Shown here: in pieces, positions 25,263-34,500 of the stretch
Numbering within the stretch: position 1 is the first letter of the stretch
How the letters are laid out: every line of letters begins with the position of its first letter
Notes under the pieces: model-generated
What the model was told of the DNA's origin: nothing
The model's database searches: none
The model's input: the letters and a program-made list of their open reading frames with translations, nothing else
Translations under genes and position numbers: made by a program
Assembly (NCBI GenBank): GCA_020634565.1
Contig: JACKBN010000002.1
Location: 62,001-126,000 of the forward strand
Reading direction: 5' to 3'
Length of the DNA: 64,000 nucleotides
Source: Ardenticatenaceae bacterium
GTDB lineage: Bacteria > Chloroflexota > Anaerolineae > Promineifilales > Promineifilaceae

Positions 25263-26266
25263 AAGAGCTGCTAGATCAGGTCCGGCAAGGCCAGATTCGG
25301 GCGATCGCCCGGCTCATTACGCGCGTGGAAAACAATCCCCAAATTGCCGAAGAAGCCATTCAGGCCCTTTATCCGTTTACCGGGCAAGCGCATATCATCG
25401 GGATTACTGGCTCGCCTGGCGCGGGCAAAAGCACGGTGGTTAATGCGTTGGTCAAAACGCTGCGCCAGCAAGATGCGCGTGTAGGCATCATTGCGGTTGA
25501 TCCCAGCAGTCCGTTTACCGGCGGTGCTCTTTTGGGCGACCGGGTGCGGATGCGCGATTTATCGGGTGACTCAGGAGTGTTTATTCGCAGCATGGCTTCG
25601 CGGGGCAGCCTGGGTGGTCTGGCCCGAGCTACCGCTTCGGTGATTAAGGTGCTGGATGCGGCGGGCTATGATTTTATTTTGGTGGAAACGGTTGGTGCGG
25701 GGCAAGCCGAAGTGGATATTGCCAATGCCGCTCACACGACTGTCGTGGTTGAAGCACCTGGCATGGGCGATGAAATTCAGTCGATCAAGGCCGGTATTTT
25801 AGAAATTGCCGATATTTTGGTGGTGAACAAGGCGGATCGGCCAGGTGCTGACCGGACTGTGCGCTCGTTAAAAATGATGCTGCATTTGGGGCCTGTGGGT
25901 GGTACGCGCAAAAGCGGCCGTATTTCCTCTCCATCTGCCGAGCATAATGTTCAGAATGGGTCTGCTGGCTGGGACATCCCGGTGCTGGAAACCGTTGCTA
26001 CTGAGGAAACGGGCATGGCAGAACTGGCGAAAATGGTGAATCGTCATATGATTCATTTGCGGGAAAGCGGTGAATGGCTCCAGCGGGAAAAAGAGCGCAG
26101 CTGGCGCGAGGTGGAGATGCTGCTCCAGCTCCGTTTTATGCGCCAATTTCAGGCGTCGGTTCCGTCGGAGATGCGCGATTCGTTGTTAACGGCCGTTGCT
26201 GAGCGCAAAGTGGATCCGTATACGGCCGTTAACCAGCTTTTATCAAAATCAGCAGAAAACCTGTAG
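25259..26266 (+). CDS. meaB: MeaB/ArgK family GTPase, mutase chaperone
   Basis: This 335-residue G3E P-loop GTPase loads and protects B12-dependent acyl-CoA mutases. The Walker A GSPGAGKS lies at 51-58. It also has 'DPSSPFTGGALLGDR' with the family Asp and the switch regions, 'MASRGSLGGLA', 'VETVGAGQAEVD' and the base-specificity NKAD. A C-terminal helical dimerisation arm follows. It starts with GTG overlapping the stop of the B12-binding gene, the classic mutase arrangement. Two ACGGCCGT copies lie in its last 80 bases. Confidence 0.95.
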   Translation: MKELLDQVRQGQIRAIARLITRVENNPQIAEEAIQALYPFTGQAHIIGITGSPGAGKSTVVNALVKTLRQQDARVGIIAVDPSSPFTGGALLGDRVRMRDLSGDSGVFIRSMASRGSLGGLARATASVIKVLDAAGYDFILVETVGAGQAEVDIANAAHTTVVVEAPGMGDEIQSIKAGILEIADILVVNKADRPGADRTVRSLKMMLHLGPVGGTRKSGRISSPSAEHNVQNGSAGWDIPVLETVATEETGMAELAKMVNRHMIHLRESGEWLQREKERSWREVEMLLQLRFMRQFQASVPSEMRDSLLTAVAERKVDPYTAVNQLLSKSAENL

Positions 26267-26295
26267 AGTAGAGGATCTGGGAAAAGTATTGAACT

Positions 26296-27243
26296 ATGAT
26301 GGCATACGGAGATATTAAACTGTTCGCTGGTTCGGGTTGCCCTGAACTGGCCAAGCGCATTGCCGACTATATCAAAATCCCGCTGGGCGAGTGGGACATT
26401 GTAGAATTCCCCAATGAGAATTTATTTGTAAAACTTCATGGTAGTGTGCGCGGTCAGGATGTGTACCTGATTCAGAGCCATTCGCGACCGGTACATCGCA
26501 ATATCATGGAGACGCTCATTGCGATTGATTGTCTAAAGCGGGACTCCGCCTCGCGCGTGACGGTGGTCGTGCCTTACATGGCCTACTCGCAAAGCGACAA
26601 AAAAGATCAGCCTCGCGTGCCTATTTCGGCACGTTTGCTGGCCGATATGATTGAGGTGGCCGGGGCGGACCGTTGGATAACCATTGACCTGCACGCGCAG
26701 CAAATTCAGGGTTTTTACAAAATTCCCGGCGATTCGTTAACAGCGTTTCACATTTTGGTGGAATACTTTCTCGAGAAAAATTTAGATGCGGTGGTGGTAA
26801 CACCGGATTTGGGCTTTGCCAAGCGAGGCCGGAATTTTGCGGCGGAGCTTAACTTGCCCCTGGCTTTTGTGGAAAAACGGCGCATTGGCAATCAGAATGA
26901 ACGCGAGGCGCTTTCTTTAATCGGGAATGTGACGGGCAAAGACGTGATTATCGTGGATGATCTGGTAGACACTGCTGGTTCGATGGAGCAGGCGGTGCAG
27001 TTGGTGAAGTCGGAAGGGGCCAAAGACGTCTATGTGACGTTTACCCATCCCGTGCTGTCTTATCCTGCTACCAAACGGCTGGGTAGTCTGGACATTAAAG
27101 AAATTGTGACCACGGACACGATTCCGATTCCACCCGAAAAGATGCTGCCGAACATCAAGGTTTTGTCGGTGGCGGGGCTGTTGGGTGAAGTGATTTTGCG
27201 TTCTCATGAGGGACGCAGTGTCGGTGAATTGTTTAACGAGTAG
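26296..27243 (+). CDS. prs: Ribose-phosphate pyrophosphokinase
   Basis: This 315-residue enzyme makes PRPP from ribose-5-phosphate and ATP for nucleotide, His and Trp synthesis. Family landmarks are 'FPNENLFVKLHGSVRGQDVYLIQS', the catalytic flexible loop 'PYMAYSQSDKKDQPR', metal-binding 'DLHAQQIQGF', and the PRPP loop 'VIIVDDLVDTAGS'. Length is normal. The flexible-loop Arg-Gln pair of classical enzymes reads Lys-Asp-Gln here, a mild variant. Tandem ATGs at 26296 and 26299 are both possible starts. It follows MeaB by 29 bases and may be in the same transcript. Confidence 0.95.
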   Translation: MMAYGDIKLFAGSGCPELAKRIADYIKIPLGEWDIVEFPNENLFVKLHGSVRGQDVYLIQSHSRPVHRNIMETLIAIDCLKRDSASRVTVVVPYMAYSQSDKKDQPRVPISARLLADMIEVAGADRWITIDLHAQQIQGFYKIPGDSLTAFHILVEYFLEKNLDAVVVTPDLGFAKRGRNFAAELNLPLAFVEKRRIGNQNEREALSLIGNVTGKDVIIVDDLVDTAGSMEQAVQLVKSEGAKDVYVTFTHPVLSYPATKRLGSLDIKEIVTTDTIPIPPEKMLPNIKVLSVAGLLGEVILRSHEGRSVGELFNE

Positions 27244-27342
27244 ATAATTGATAGGGAAACGGCCGTTTCTCTCTAACAAAAAATTAAGGGATAGCTGTTA
27301 CACTAAACCTCTTTTGTGTAAATAACCTGTAGAAGTGGGCTT

Positions 27343-30300
27343 ATGTTTAAGAAACTAGTATCTAAAATCGTTGGAGATCCCAACCAAAAAATTATTGAAA
27401 ATTTAAAACCCGTTGTAGATAAGGTGGCTGCTTTAGAGCCTCAGCTCGAACAACTGTCTGTTGATGAGCTGCGGGCAAAAACGGCCGAACTCAAAGAGCG
27501 CTACGCCAATGGGGAATCTCTGGATGATCTGCTGCCCGAAGCATTTGCCTTGGTGCGCGAAGCTTCAGTGCGCACTACCGGACTGCGGCATTACGACGTG
27601 CAGATAATGGGTGGTTTGCTGCTGCACCGTGGCGATGTGGTAGAGATGCGTACCGGTGAAGGTAAAACGCTGGTAGGAACCTTGCCCCTCTTTTTGAATG
27701 CGCTGACCGGTGAAGGTGTCCATCTCGTAACCGTAAATGAATACCTGGCCCGCCGTGATGGTGGTTGGATGGGTAAAATCTTCCATCTGCTAGGTCTAAC
27801 GGTTGGCTGTATTGGCCCTCAGAAATTCTCTGCTCTTTATGATCCCGACTACGTGAATCCCGGTGCCGAGCTGGAAGATGAACGTCTGGTCCATTGGCGA
27901 CCTAGCACGCGCAAGCAAGCTTATCTGGCTGATATCACCTATGGCATCAGCAGCGAATTTGGTTTTGACTACCTGCGCGATAACATGGCCACCAGCCGCG
28001 ACAAGCTGGTTCAGCGCGATCTGGTTTATGCTATCATCGACGAGGTTGACAACGTGCTGATTGATGAGGCACGGACCCCGTTGATTATTTCTGGCCCGGC
28101 AGATCGTTCGGGCAAGGAATACAGTCGCTTTTCGGATTATGTGCGTCGCCTCAAGCAAAATACGGCCGAAGAAGACGAAGAACCAAACGGCCATTATGAT
28201 CTGGATGAAAAGAGCCGCACCATCAGCCTGACGGACATGGGTATTGCTGAAATCGAACAGCGCATTCCCGAAATTGATACCGACGCTGGTGATAGCCTCT
28301 ACGATCCCCGCTTTTTCCACCTGACCTACTACCTGGATAATGCCCTCAAGGCGCAATATCTCTACAAACGAGACGTGCAGTACGTGGTGCAAAATGGCGA
28401 AGTTGTCATTGTGGATGACTTTACGGGTCGTTTGATGGCTGGTCGGCGTTACTCGGAGGGTTTGCACGAAGCGATTGAAGCGAAAGAAGGTGTGCAAATC
28501 AAACGTGAGACGGTCACGGTGGCCACCATCACGTTGCAAAATTACTTCCGTCTATTTGAGAAGCTGGCTGGTATGACCGGTACGGCCCTTACCGATGCCG
28601 AAGAGTTTGACAAGATTTATGAACTGGGCGTTACGCCGCTGCCTACCAATGTGCAGTACATTGTCGATAACAATCTGCTGGGTCTGGAAGAGAAAAAAGA
28701 AAAAGTTGAGAATTCGGACCAGATTGTTTACGTAGATCCACAAACGAAAGCGCCCAAGTTTTATAAGCGGCTTGACTTTCCTGACCAGATTTATGGAACG
28801 GAAGAGGCCAAGGATAAAGCGATTGTGCGTGAAGTGCAGCGCACGGTTGAGTCTGGGCGGCCCGTTTTGGTGGGTACAACTTCTGTTGAGCATTCGGAAA
28901 CGATTGATCGCTTGCTGAATGAAGCCAAAATCAAACATTCGGTGCTGAACGCCAAGATCCATCAATCGGAGGCGTTGGTGGTGGCGCAGGCAGGTCGCAA
29001 AGGCGCGGTGACCATCTCCACCAATATGGCTGGCCGTGGTACGGATATTTTGCTGGGTGGCAACCCGGAAGGTTTGGCGGCTGAATTGCTAGAACGCGAG
29101 ATGTTTAAACGGCCGTTACTTATCCAGCTCATCTTCAAATACCTGGAAGAAGGAGAAGCTGCCGCCAAGGAATATACCAGCCGCAACAGCAAGCTCGACG
29201 ATGATCTGGTTCCCTGGATTATTGCTGAAAAGGCCAAGCTGGATGCCGCCCTGACCGAAATTGAAGATGTGCAGGTCATGGGTTACCTCACGCGGATTTT
29301 GGGTGAACAGTACGAGCTGGATTACGATGAAATTCGCCAGGCTTTGCGAATGGTGACCAGCGGCAATTTAGGTGAAGCGCGTGAATACCTCGAAGAATTA
29401 GATAAAGACGTTGCTCTGGTTGAGGAAGCATTGCGTCTGCGAGACATGTATGTTGGTTACCAACGCGCCCAAGGCGACAATGGTTTGCTGGCCCAATTCC
29501 TGGGTGAGATTCTGTTTGAGCAGCATTACATTGCTCGCGCTGCGCTTGTTCGGGCCGTGCTGAGTGATGAGCATGAAGAAGCCCAAAAAGTTGTTAAGGC
29601 CATTCCAGGCATTTCTAGCCAGTGGATTACCAAGATTGCCGGGCTGCGTAAAGAAACGGAAGTTGAGCGTGAAGAAGTTTGGCGGCTGGGTGGTTTGCAT
29701 GTGATTGGGTCTGAGCGACATGAGTCTCGGCGCATTGACAATCAGCTGCGTGGTCGTGCTGCCCGGCAGGGCGATCCTGGCTCTTCCCGCTTCTTCCTCT
29801 CGCTGGAAGACGATTTGATGCGCCGATTTGGCGGCGAACGATTGAAAAGCTGGATGTCTAAGGGGCTGCTGGCTAGCATTCCAGAAGATATGCCGCTGGA
29901 GTTTGGCGTGCTGGACCGCATGATTGAAAGCGCGCAAGAGCGTGTTGAGGGGTACAACTTCGACATTCGGAAAAACATCGTAGAGTATGACGATGTGATG
30001 AACCGGCAGCGTATGGCTGTTTACGGCGAACGCCGGGCCATTTTGATGGGCGAAGGCGTTGATTACGACGCCAGGATTGACGATGCTTTTGCCAGTGCTA
30101 TCGCGCAGCTGGTAGACAATTACGTTGAAAATTACACAACTTTCTTGCGCGGCGAGATTGAGCGCGTGGTCACAGAGTTTACTACGGAAGCGACCGATGA
30201 AATTAATCTCAACGCCGTGGTGGCCCGCCTGCGCGGTTTTCTGCCAGACATCCTTACACTAGACAAGGCTGAACTAGGCCAACTGTCCAGTGAAAAGCTG

Positions 30301-31284
30301 GTTGAGCGCTTGATGGTGATGGTCTACGAAAACGAAGAAAACGGGGCCAATATTTACCAACTTCTGCGGGCAATGGGGCGCTTTTTACCTCTACTGCCGC
30401 CAATTCCTAATTTGGCGATACTGGCTTCCCGCAAATCAGGGCAGGTGGCTTCTAAGGAAAATACCCGGCGTGATTATGTGGCCAGCGTACAAAACTTTTA
30501 CAATGAGTTTGTCGCTGATCACGTGGAGATGCCCGCCGAGGAACGGGATGCCATTTGGGAGAAATCTGAGGCAGAGCTGAATCAGGCGTTCTCCCAGTTT
30601 TCGTTGGATGGTCTTTCGCTGAAAACGGCCGAATATCGGCAAACGCGTTTCTCCAATCAGGCCAACGCCGCTCTGCGTGACCTGTTGCTGGATACACTCT
30701 CCGCTTTGGATGGGGAGCAGCTAGAAGTTGCCTTAAAGGCTTACGTAAGCAAGCAGCAGGAAAAGTGGCGTAATCAAATTGGGGAAGAAGAATATCGTAA
30801 CTTCCAACGCTTGCTGTTGTTAAACTCAATTGATCGCGAATGGCGCGATTATCTCACGGCTGCTGACGATCTGCGGCGTGAAATTGGTCTGGAAGCGGTT
30901 GGTCAGCGCGATCCGAAAGTGCAATACAAGATTCGCTCGGCCCAAATGTTCCAGGATATGCGGAACAACATTGAGCAGAACATTGTCGATCGCTTCTTCT
31001 TCCAGGTAGAACAGCATCGAGCGTTTATTCAGCGGCAAGAAGCGGAAATCGCTTACCAGACCCAAGCGCGTGATGCTGGTTACCAGGTGGTGAAGCGGGA
31101 TAAAGGCCAGGGCGTGGAACTCCGTCGCGACATGCCCAAAGTTGGCCGAAACGATCCTTGCCCTTGTGGCAGTGGTAAAAAGTACAAACATTGTCATCTC
31201 AAGCAAGACACGGCTAATTCACCAAATGGCCAGTCTACGCACACAACAAGTGGTTCGGGCAAAAAGCGTCGCCGCCGTCGTTAG
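27343..31284 (+). CDS. secA: Preprotein translocase ATPase SecA, greatly enlarged (1313 aa)
   Basis: SecA drives post-translational export through SecYEG. Walker A RTGEGKT is at 103-109, DEVD at 233-236, followed by 'GRGTDILLGG' near 565 and 'GGLHVIGSERHESRRIDNQLRGRAARQGDPG' near 785 (key H, E, S, R, R, R). The C-terminal zinc-binding SEC-C motif is 'NDPCPCGSGKKYKHCH'. Usual length is 840-900. The excess comes from two places: roughly 165 extra residues inside NBD2 between 'LLGGNPEG' (nt 29065) and 'GGLHVIG' (nt 29690), and roughly 130 extra in the helical scaffold/wing region before 'SIDREWRDYL' (nt about 30000-30800). The frame is intact throughout. Only one exact ACGGCCGT (29109) occurs in 3.9 kb, well below the local average. 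Confidence 0.97.
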   Translation: MFKKLVSKIVGDPNQKIIENLKPVVDKVAALEPQLEQLSVDELRAKTAELKERYANGESLDDLLPEAFALVREASVRTTGLRHYDVQIMGGLLLHRGDVVEMRTGEGKTLVGTLPLFLNALTGEGVHLVTVNEYLARRDGGWMGKIFHLLGLTVGCIGPQKFSALYDPDYVNPGAELEDERLVHWRPSTRKQAYLADITYGISSEFGFDYLRDNMATSRDKLVQRDLVYAIIDEVDNVLIDEARTPLIISGPADRSGKEYSRFSDYVRRLKQNTAEEDEEPNGHYDLDEKSRTISLTDMGIAEIEQRIPEIDTDAGDSLYDPRFFHLTYYLDNALKAQYLYKRDVQYVVQNGEVVIVDDFTGRLMAGRRYSEGLHEAIEAKEGVQIKRETVTVATITLQNYFRLFEKLAGMTGTALTDAEEFDKIYELGVTPLPTNVQYIVDNNLLGLEEKKEKVENSDQIVYVDPQTKAPKFYKRLDFPDQIYGTEEAKDKAIVREVQRTVESGRPVLVGTTSVEHSETIDRLLNEAKIKHSVLNAKIHQSEALVVAQAGRKGAVTISTNMAGRGTDILLGGNPEGLAAELLEREMFKRPLLIQLIFKYLEEGEAAAKEYTSRNSKLDDDLVPWIIAEKAKLDAALTEIEDVQVMGYLTRILGEQYELDYDEIRQALRMVTSGNLGEAREYLEELDKDVALVEEALRLRDMYVGYQRAQGDNGLLAQFLGEILFEQHYIARAALVRAVLSDEHEEAQKVVKAIPGISSQWITKIAGLRKETEVEREEVWRLGGLHVIGSERHESRRIDNQLRGRAARQGDPGSSRFFLSLEDDLMRRFGGERLKSWMSKGLLASIPEDMPLEFGVLDRMIESAQERVEGYNFDIRKNIVEYDDVMNRQRMAVYGERRAILMGEGVDYDARIDDAFASAIAQLVDNYVENYTTFLRGEIERVVTEFTTEATDEINLNAVVARLRGFLPDILTLDKAELGQLSSEKLVERLMVMVYENEENGANIYQLLRAMGRFLPLLPPIPNLAILASRKSGQVASKENTRRDYVASVQNFYNEFVADHVEMPAEERDAIWEKSEAELNQAFSQFSLDGLSLKTAEYRQTRFSNQANAALRDLLLDTLSALDGEQLEVALKAYVSKQQEKWRNQIGEEEYRNFQRLLLLNSIDREWRDYLTAADDLRREIGLEAVGQRDPKVQYKIRSAQMFQDMRNNIEQNIVDRFFFQVEQHRAFIQRQEAEIAYQTQARDAGYQVVKRDKGQGVELRRDMPKVGRNDPCPCGSGKKYKHCHLKQDTANSPNGQSTHTTSGSGKKRRRRR

Positions 31285-31388
31285 ACGGAAGGACAGAGAT
31301 AATTGAGATACTTGTGGGGTTAAGTAACTTTTTACGTCTCTTTCACTGCGGATAATTGACGACTTTTTCAAAACATGGTTTCATGATG

Positions 31389-31420
31389 GAGCGTGATGAA
31401 CGATTGCGTTCATCGCGCTC
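31389..31420 (+). other. Strong 14-bp hairpin in the secA-GAF kinase spacer
   Basis: GAGCGTGATGAACG (31389-31402) pairs with CGTTCATCGCGCTC (31407-31420) around a 4-base loop, with one G-T wobble. No T-tract follows, so a standard terminator is unlikely. It could be an mRNA 3' stabiliser, a protein-binding dyad or part of a leader of the kinase gene. The rest of this 231-base spacer is AT-rich and holds no gene. Confidence 0.7.
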
Positions 31421-31515
31421 ACATTAGCATTGCTGCTATGAAAAACTTTTATCAAATTAGCAGGATATCATGTATCTTATAACCCAAAAATATAGGACAC
31501 GAAACCGATTGGCCT

Positions 31516-34500
31516 ATGCCCCACAGTAATGATCAGCTTCAAGCCCTGAATGCTTTGCAAAAAAAATTACAAACGACATCTTCCTGGGATGCGGTTTTAT
31601 CTGCGCTGCAACCATTTGCTGTTGAGACGTTGGCCGTAGATTCTGTGTTAGTTGTGCCCGCGACGGGAAACGGTGGCGTTTTGTGCCCGGTTGGCCAAAG
31701 TGGCCTGGCGCTGCAATTCCAGCCGCCTACGGTAGATGAGAACTTGGCGGCGCTAACGGCCGTACTTGTCTCAACCGCACCATTTTTGCAGCAGCACCCC
31801 GCTTTATCCCCAGCCCAACAAACCTTACTTGCCCAAATTAGCCAGACGATCACAGAGCAGCAGCAGCTGGATGTGATAACGGGTCGCATAGATGCGGCTT
31901 TTAATGACGCCTTTCCTGCTTGCCAGGGGCGTTTGGTTTTACGGAAACCGGGGGCGACTCAGCGCTCGCTTTATGCGATATTTGGTTCGAGAGAGGGCTG
32001 GCTGCCGGTTGAAGCGGATAAGAATCTGGAAAAAGTGGCCAAAACAACGCTGGTGGAAGCGGAACGGCAGCTGTTGTTGCCTGTGAGAGCGAACAATGGT
32101 CATGTGCAAGCAATTTTACAAGTCATGTCGCCTGAGGTGGATATCCTGCGCCGGAATACGGCCGTTCTCTCCCTGATTGCTGGTTATTTGGGAATTGCCC
32201 TAAGCCAGCAGCAGCTGCTCAAGCAAGCCTGGCAGCGTGCCAATCAGCTGGAGACCATTTACCGCGTGACGGAATCTGTGCGGGTATTGAAACCGCTTCA
32301 GCAAACCCTGCAAGAGATTCATGATCAGCTGCTCCACATTTTTACGCCTCCTACCTGCTACATTGCCCTGGTCGATCCGAGTGAGGATATTATCGAGTTC
32401 CCCTGTGTGCTGGAAAATCACCAGCGCATTACGCGCCAGCCCATCCCGCTGAGCAACAAAGATAGTTTGGTGGCCTGGGTCATCAACAATAATCTGCCTT
32501 TTGCTACGGACAGCTGGTCATACGAAGAAAAGCCGGTTCCGGGCATTAATGGTGATGGCATACCCCAAACGATCATTTGCGTGCCAATGCGCTTGCATGG
32601 CGAGGTATTGGGTGCCATTTCCATCCAAAGCGATGTGGCCGATGCGTTTGATGCGTCCGATTTCCAAACATTAACGGCCGTTGCCGCCCATGTCACCGTT
32701 ATCATCAAAAATGCTCGCTTGTTCAGCCAAACCCGAGAGTTGGTGGACCGAGGCGCCCATGATTACCAAACGGCCGTTGCCCTGCGTCAGGCTATCGCTG
32801 TAATTAGCACCTCTTTGCAGGCGGAATCAGTGGTCAACCATCTGCTTCTTGCCCTGGGGAATGTGGTTTCTTACCACAACGCGTTTGCCTTTTTGCTGGA
32901 AGATGAAAAATTAAACCTCATTTCCAGCCGCGATTTTTATGATCGGACGGTGTCCGTCAGTGCCGAAGAAGCCGAGCATGTTTGGCGAAATCATCCCCTG
33001 GTGCAGAGCATTATCAAGCATGAAAAGGTGATCCGCATTGATGATGTACGTGCAGATGCTCGTTGGCAGCCCATCCCGCATATGGAAAGTACCCGTTCTT
33101 GGATGGGCGTGCCTTTGGCTGCTGGTGGCGTTTTGCTGGGCATTCTTATCTTTGACAGCCAGATTGCCAGCGCCTTTGACCAGCGTGTTGAGTGGCTCTC
33201 TTCGACATTGGCGGCGCATGCTTCGGTTGCCATTCAAAATGCCATGTTGTTCCAGCAGACTGAGCAGCAGTTGGCGGAGCTAAGTACGCTTTACCAGGCC
33301 AGCGCCACGATGACTGCCAATCTGGATCAAGATTTTGTGCTGCAAACGGTGGTTTCGGAGATGGTACGGGCACTTCAGGTGGAGAGCTGTACCATTTTTG
33401 TTTGGGATCAAGACTTCCAAAAATTGTACCCTGCGGCACACAAGAATCAGACGTATATTAAGCATCTTAGCCAAAAAGATGAAGCGTTGATTGGCTTAAG
33501 CCGCATCGATAATCTGGCTTCATACAGCGTGGTGCAGCGTGTTTTTGAAACCCACCAAATTGCCCAACTGGCTGGGCACGATTCAGAAAACCCCGGCGCA
33601 GTAGAGTTACTACAGGCGGCAGGGTTAGAATCCGTAATTTTGGTGCCGCTGGTGCGTCGTAACAAGGTTTTGGGCATGTTGGCCTTGGGTGATGTCACAG
33701 AGTCAAGGAGCTATACCCAAGGGCAGCTGCGGTTGGCGCAAAATTTGGCGGGGCAAGCGGCCGTAGCCATTGAACATGCGCATCTCTTCAGCCAGGCACA
33801 ACGGCGCGTTGAGGAACTCTCTACCTTCCATGATATTGTGCTGCGCCTGAATGAGCCATTGCAGCTCAATGTAGTGCTGGACACAATTACTGAATCAGCG
33901 CTTAAGCTTATTCCAGCGACCAATTTGCATATCTTCCTATACGATTCTGATACCAAGACTTTTTCTAAGGGATCGGCATTGTGGCGAGACGGCCGTCGGA
34001 CGGCCGCTGTGACCAAATTGCGACCAGTAGGTTCTGGGCTAACTTCTACCGTCGTTCAGGAAGGTCGCCCCATCGTCATTAATGATGCCCCCAACCATCC
34101 GTTTTATCAGAGTGGGGATGCCAGAAACTGGGGCATTTGTGCCATCGCTGGGTTCCCCCTGAAGTATGGTGAAAAGATCATTGGGGCTTTTACGGCCACG
34201 TATTTGTATCAACACACTTTTAGCGAAGATGAACTGCTGCTGCTGAATTTGTTGGCCGAGCAAGCGGCCGTTGCTATTCGCAATGCCAGCTCTTTTGCTG
34301 AATCGCAGCGCCGTCTGCGCGACATGTCTGCCCTGGTGGACATGGCGAAGCAGGTAACCGGTAATTTGAAGCTGCAATCTGTGTTGCAAACCACCGTGCA
34401 AATTTTGCAGGGGCTGCTAAATGCTCGGGCCAGCACCATCACCATGCTTACAGATGATGGCGAAGGATTGATTGTAAAAGCGGCCGTTGGCATTAATCCT

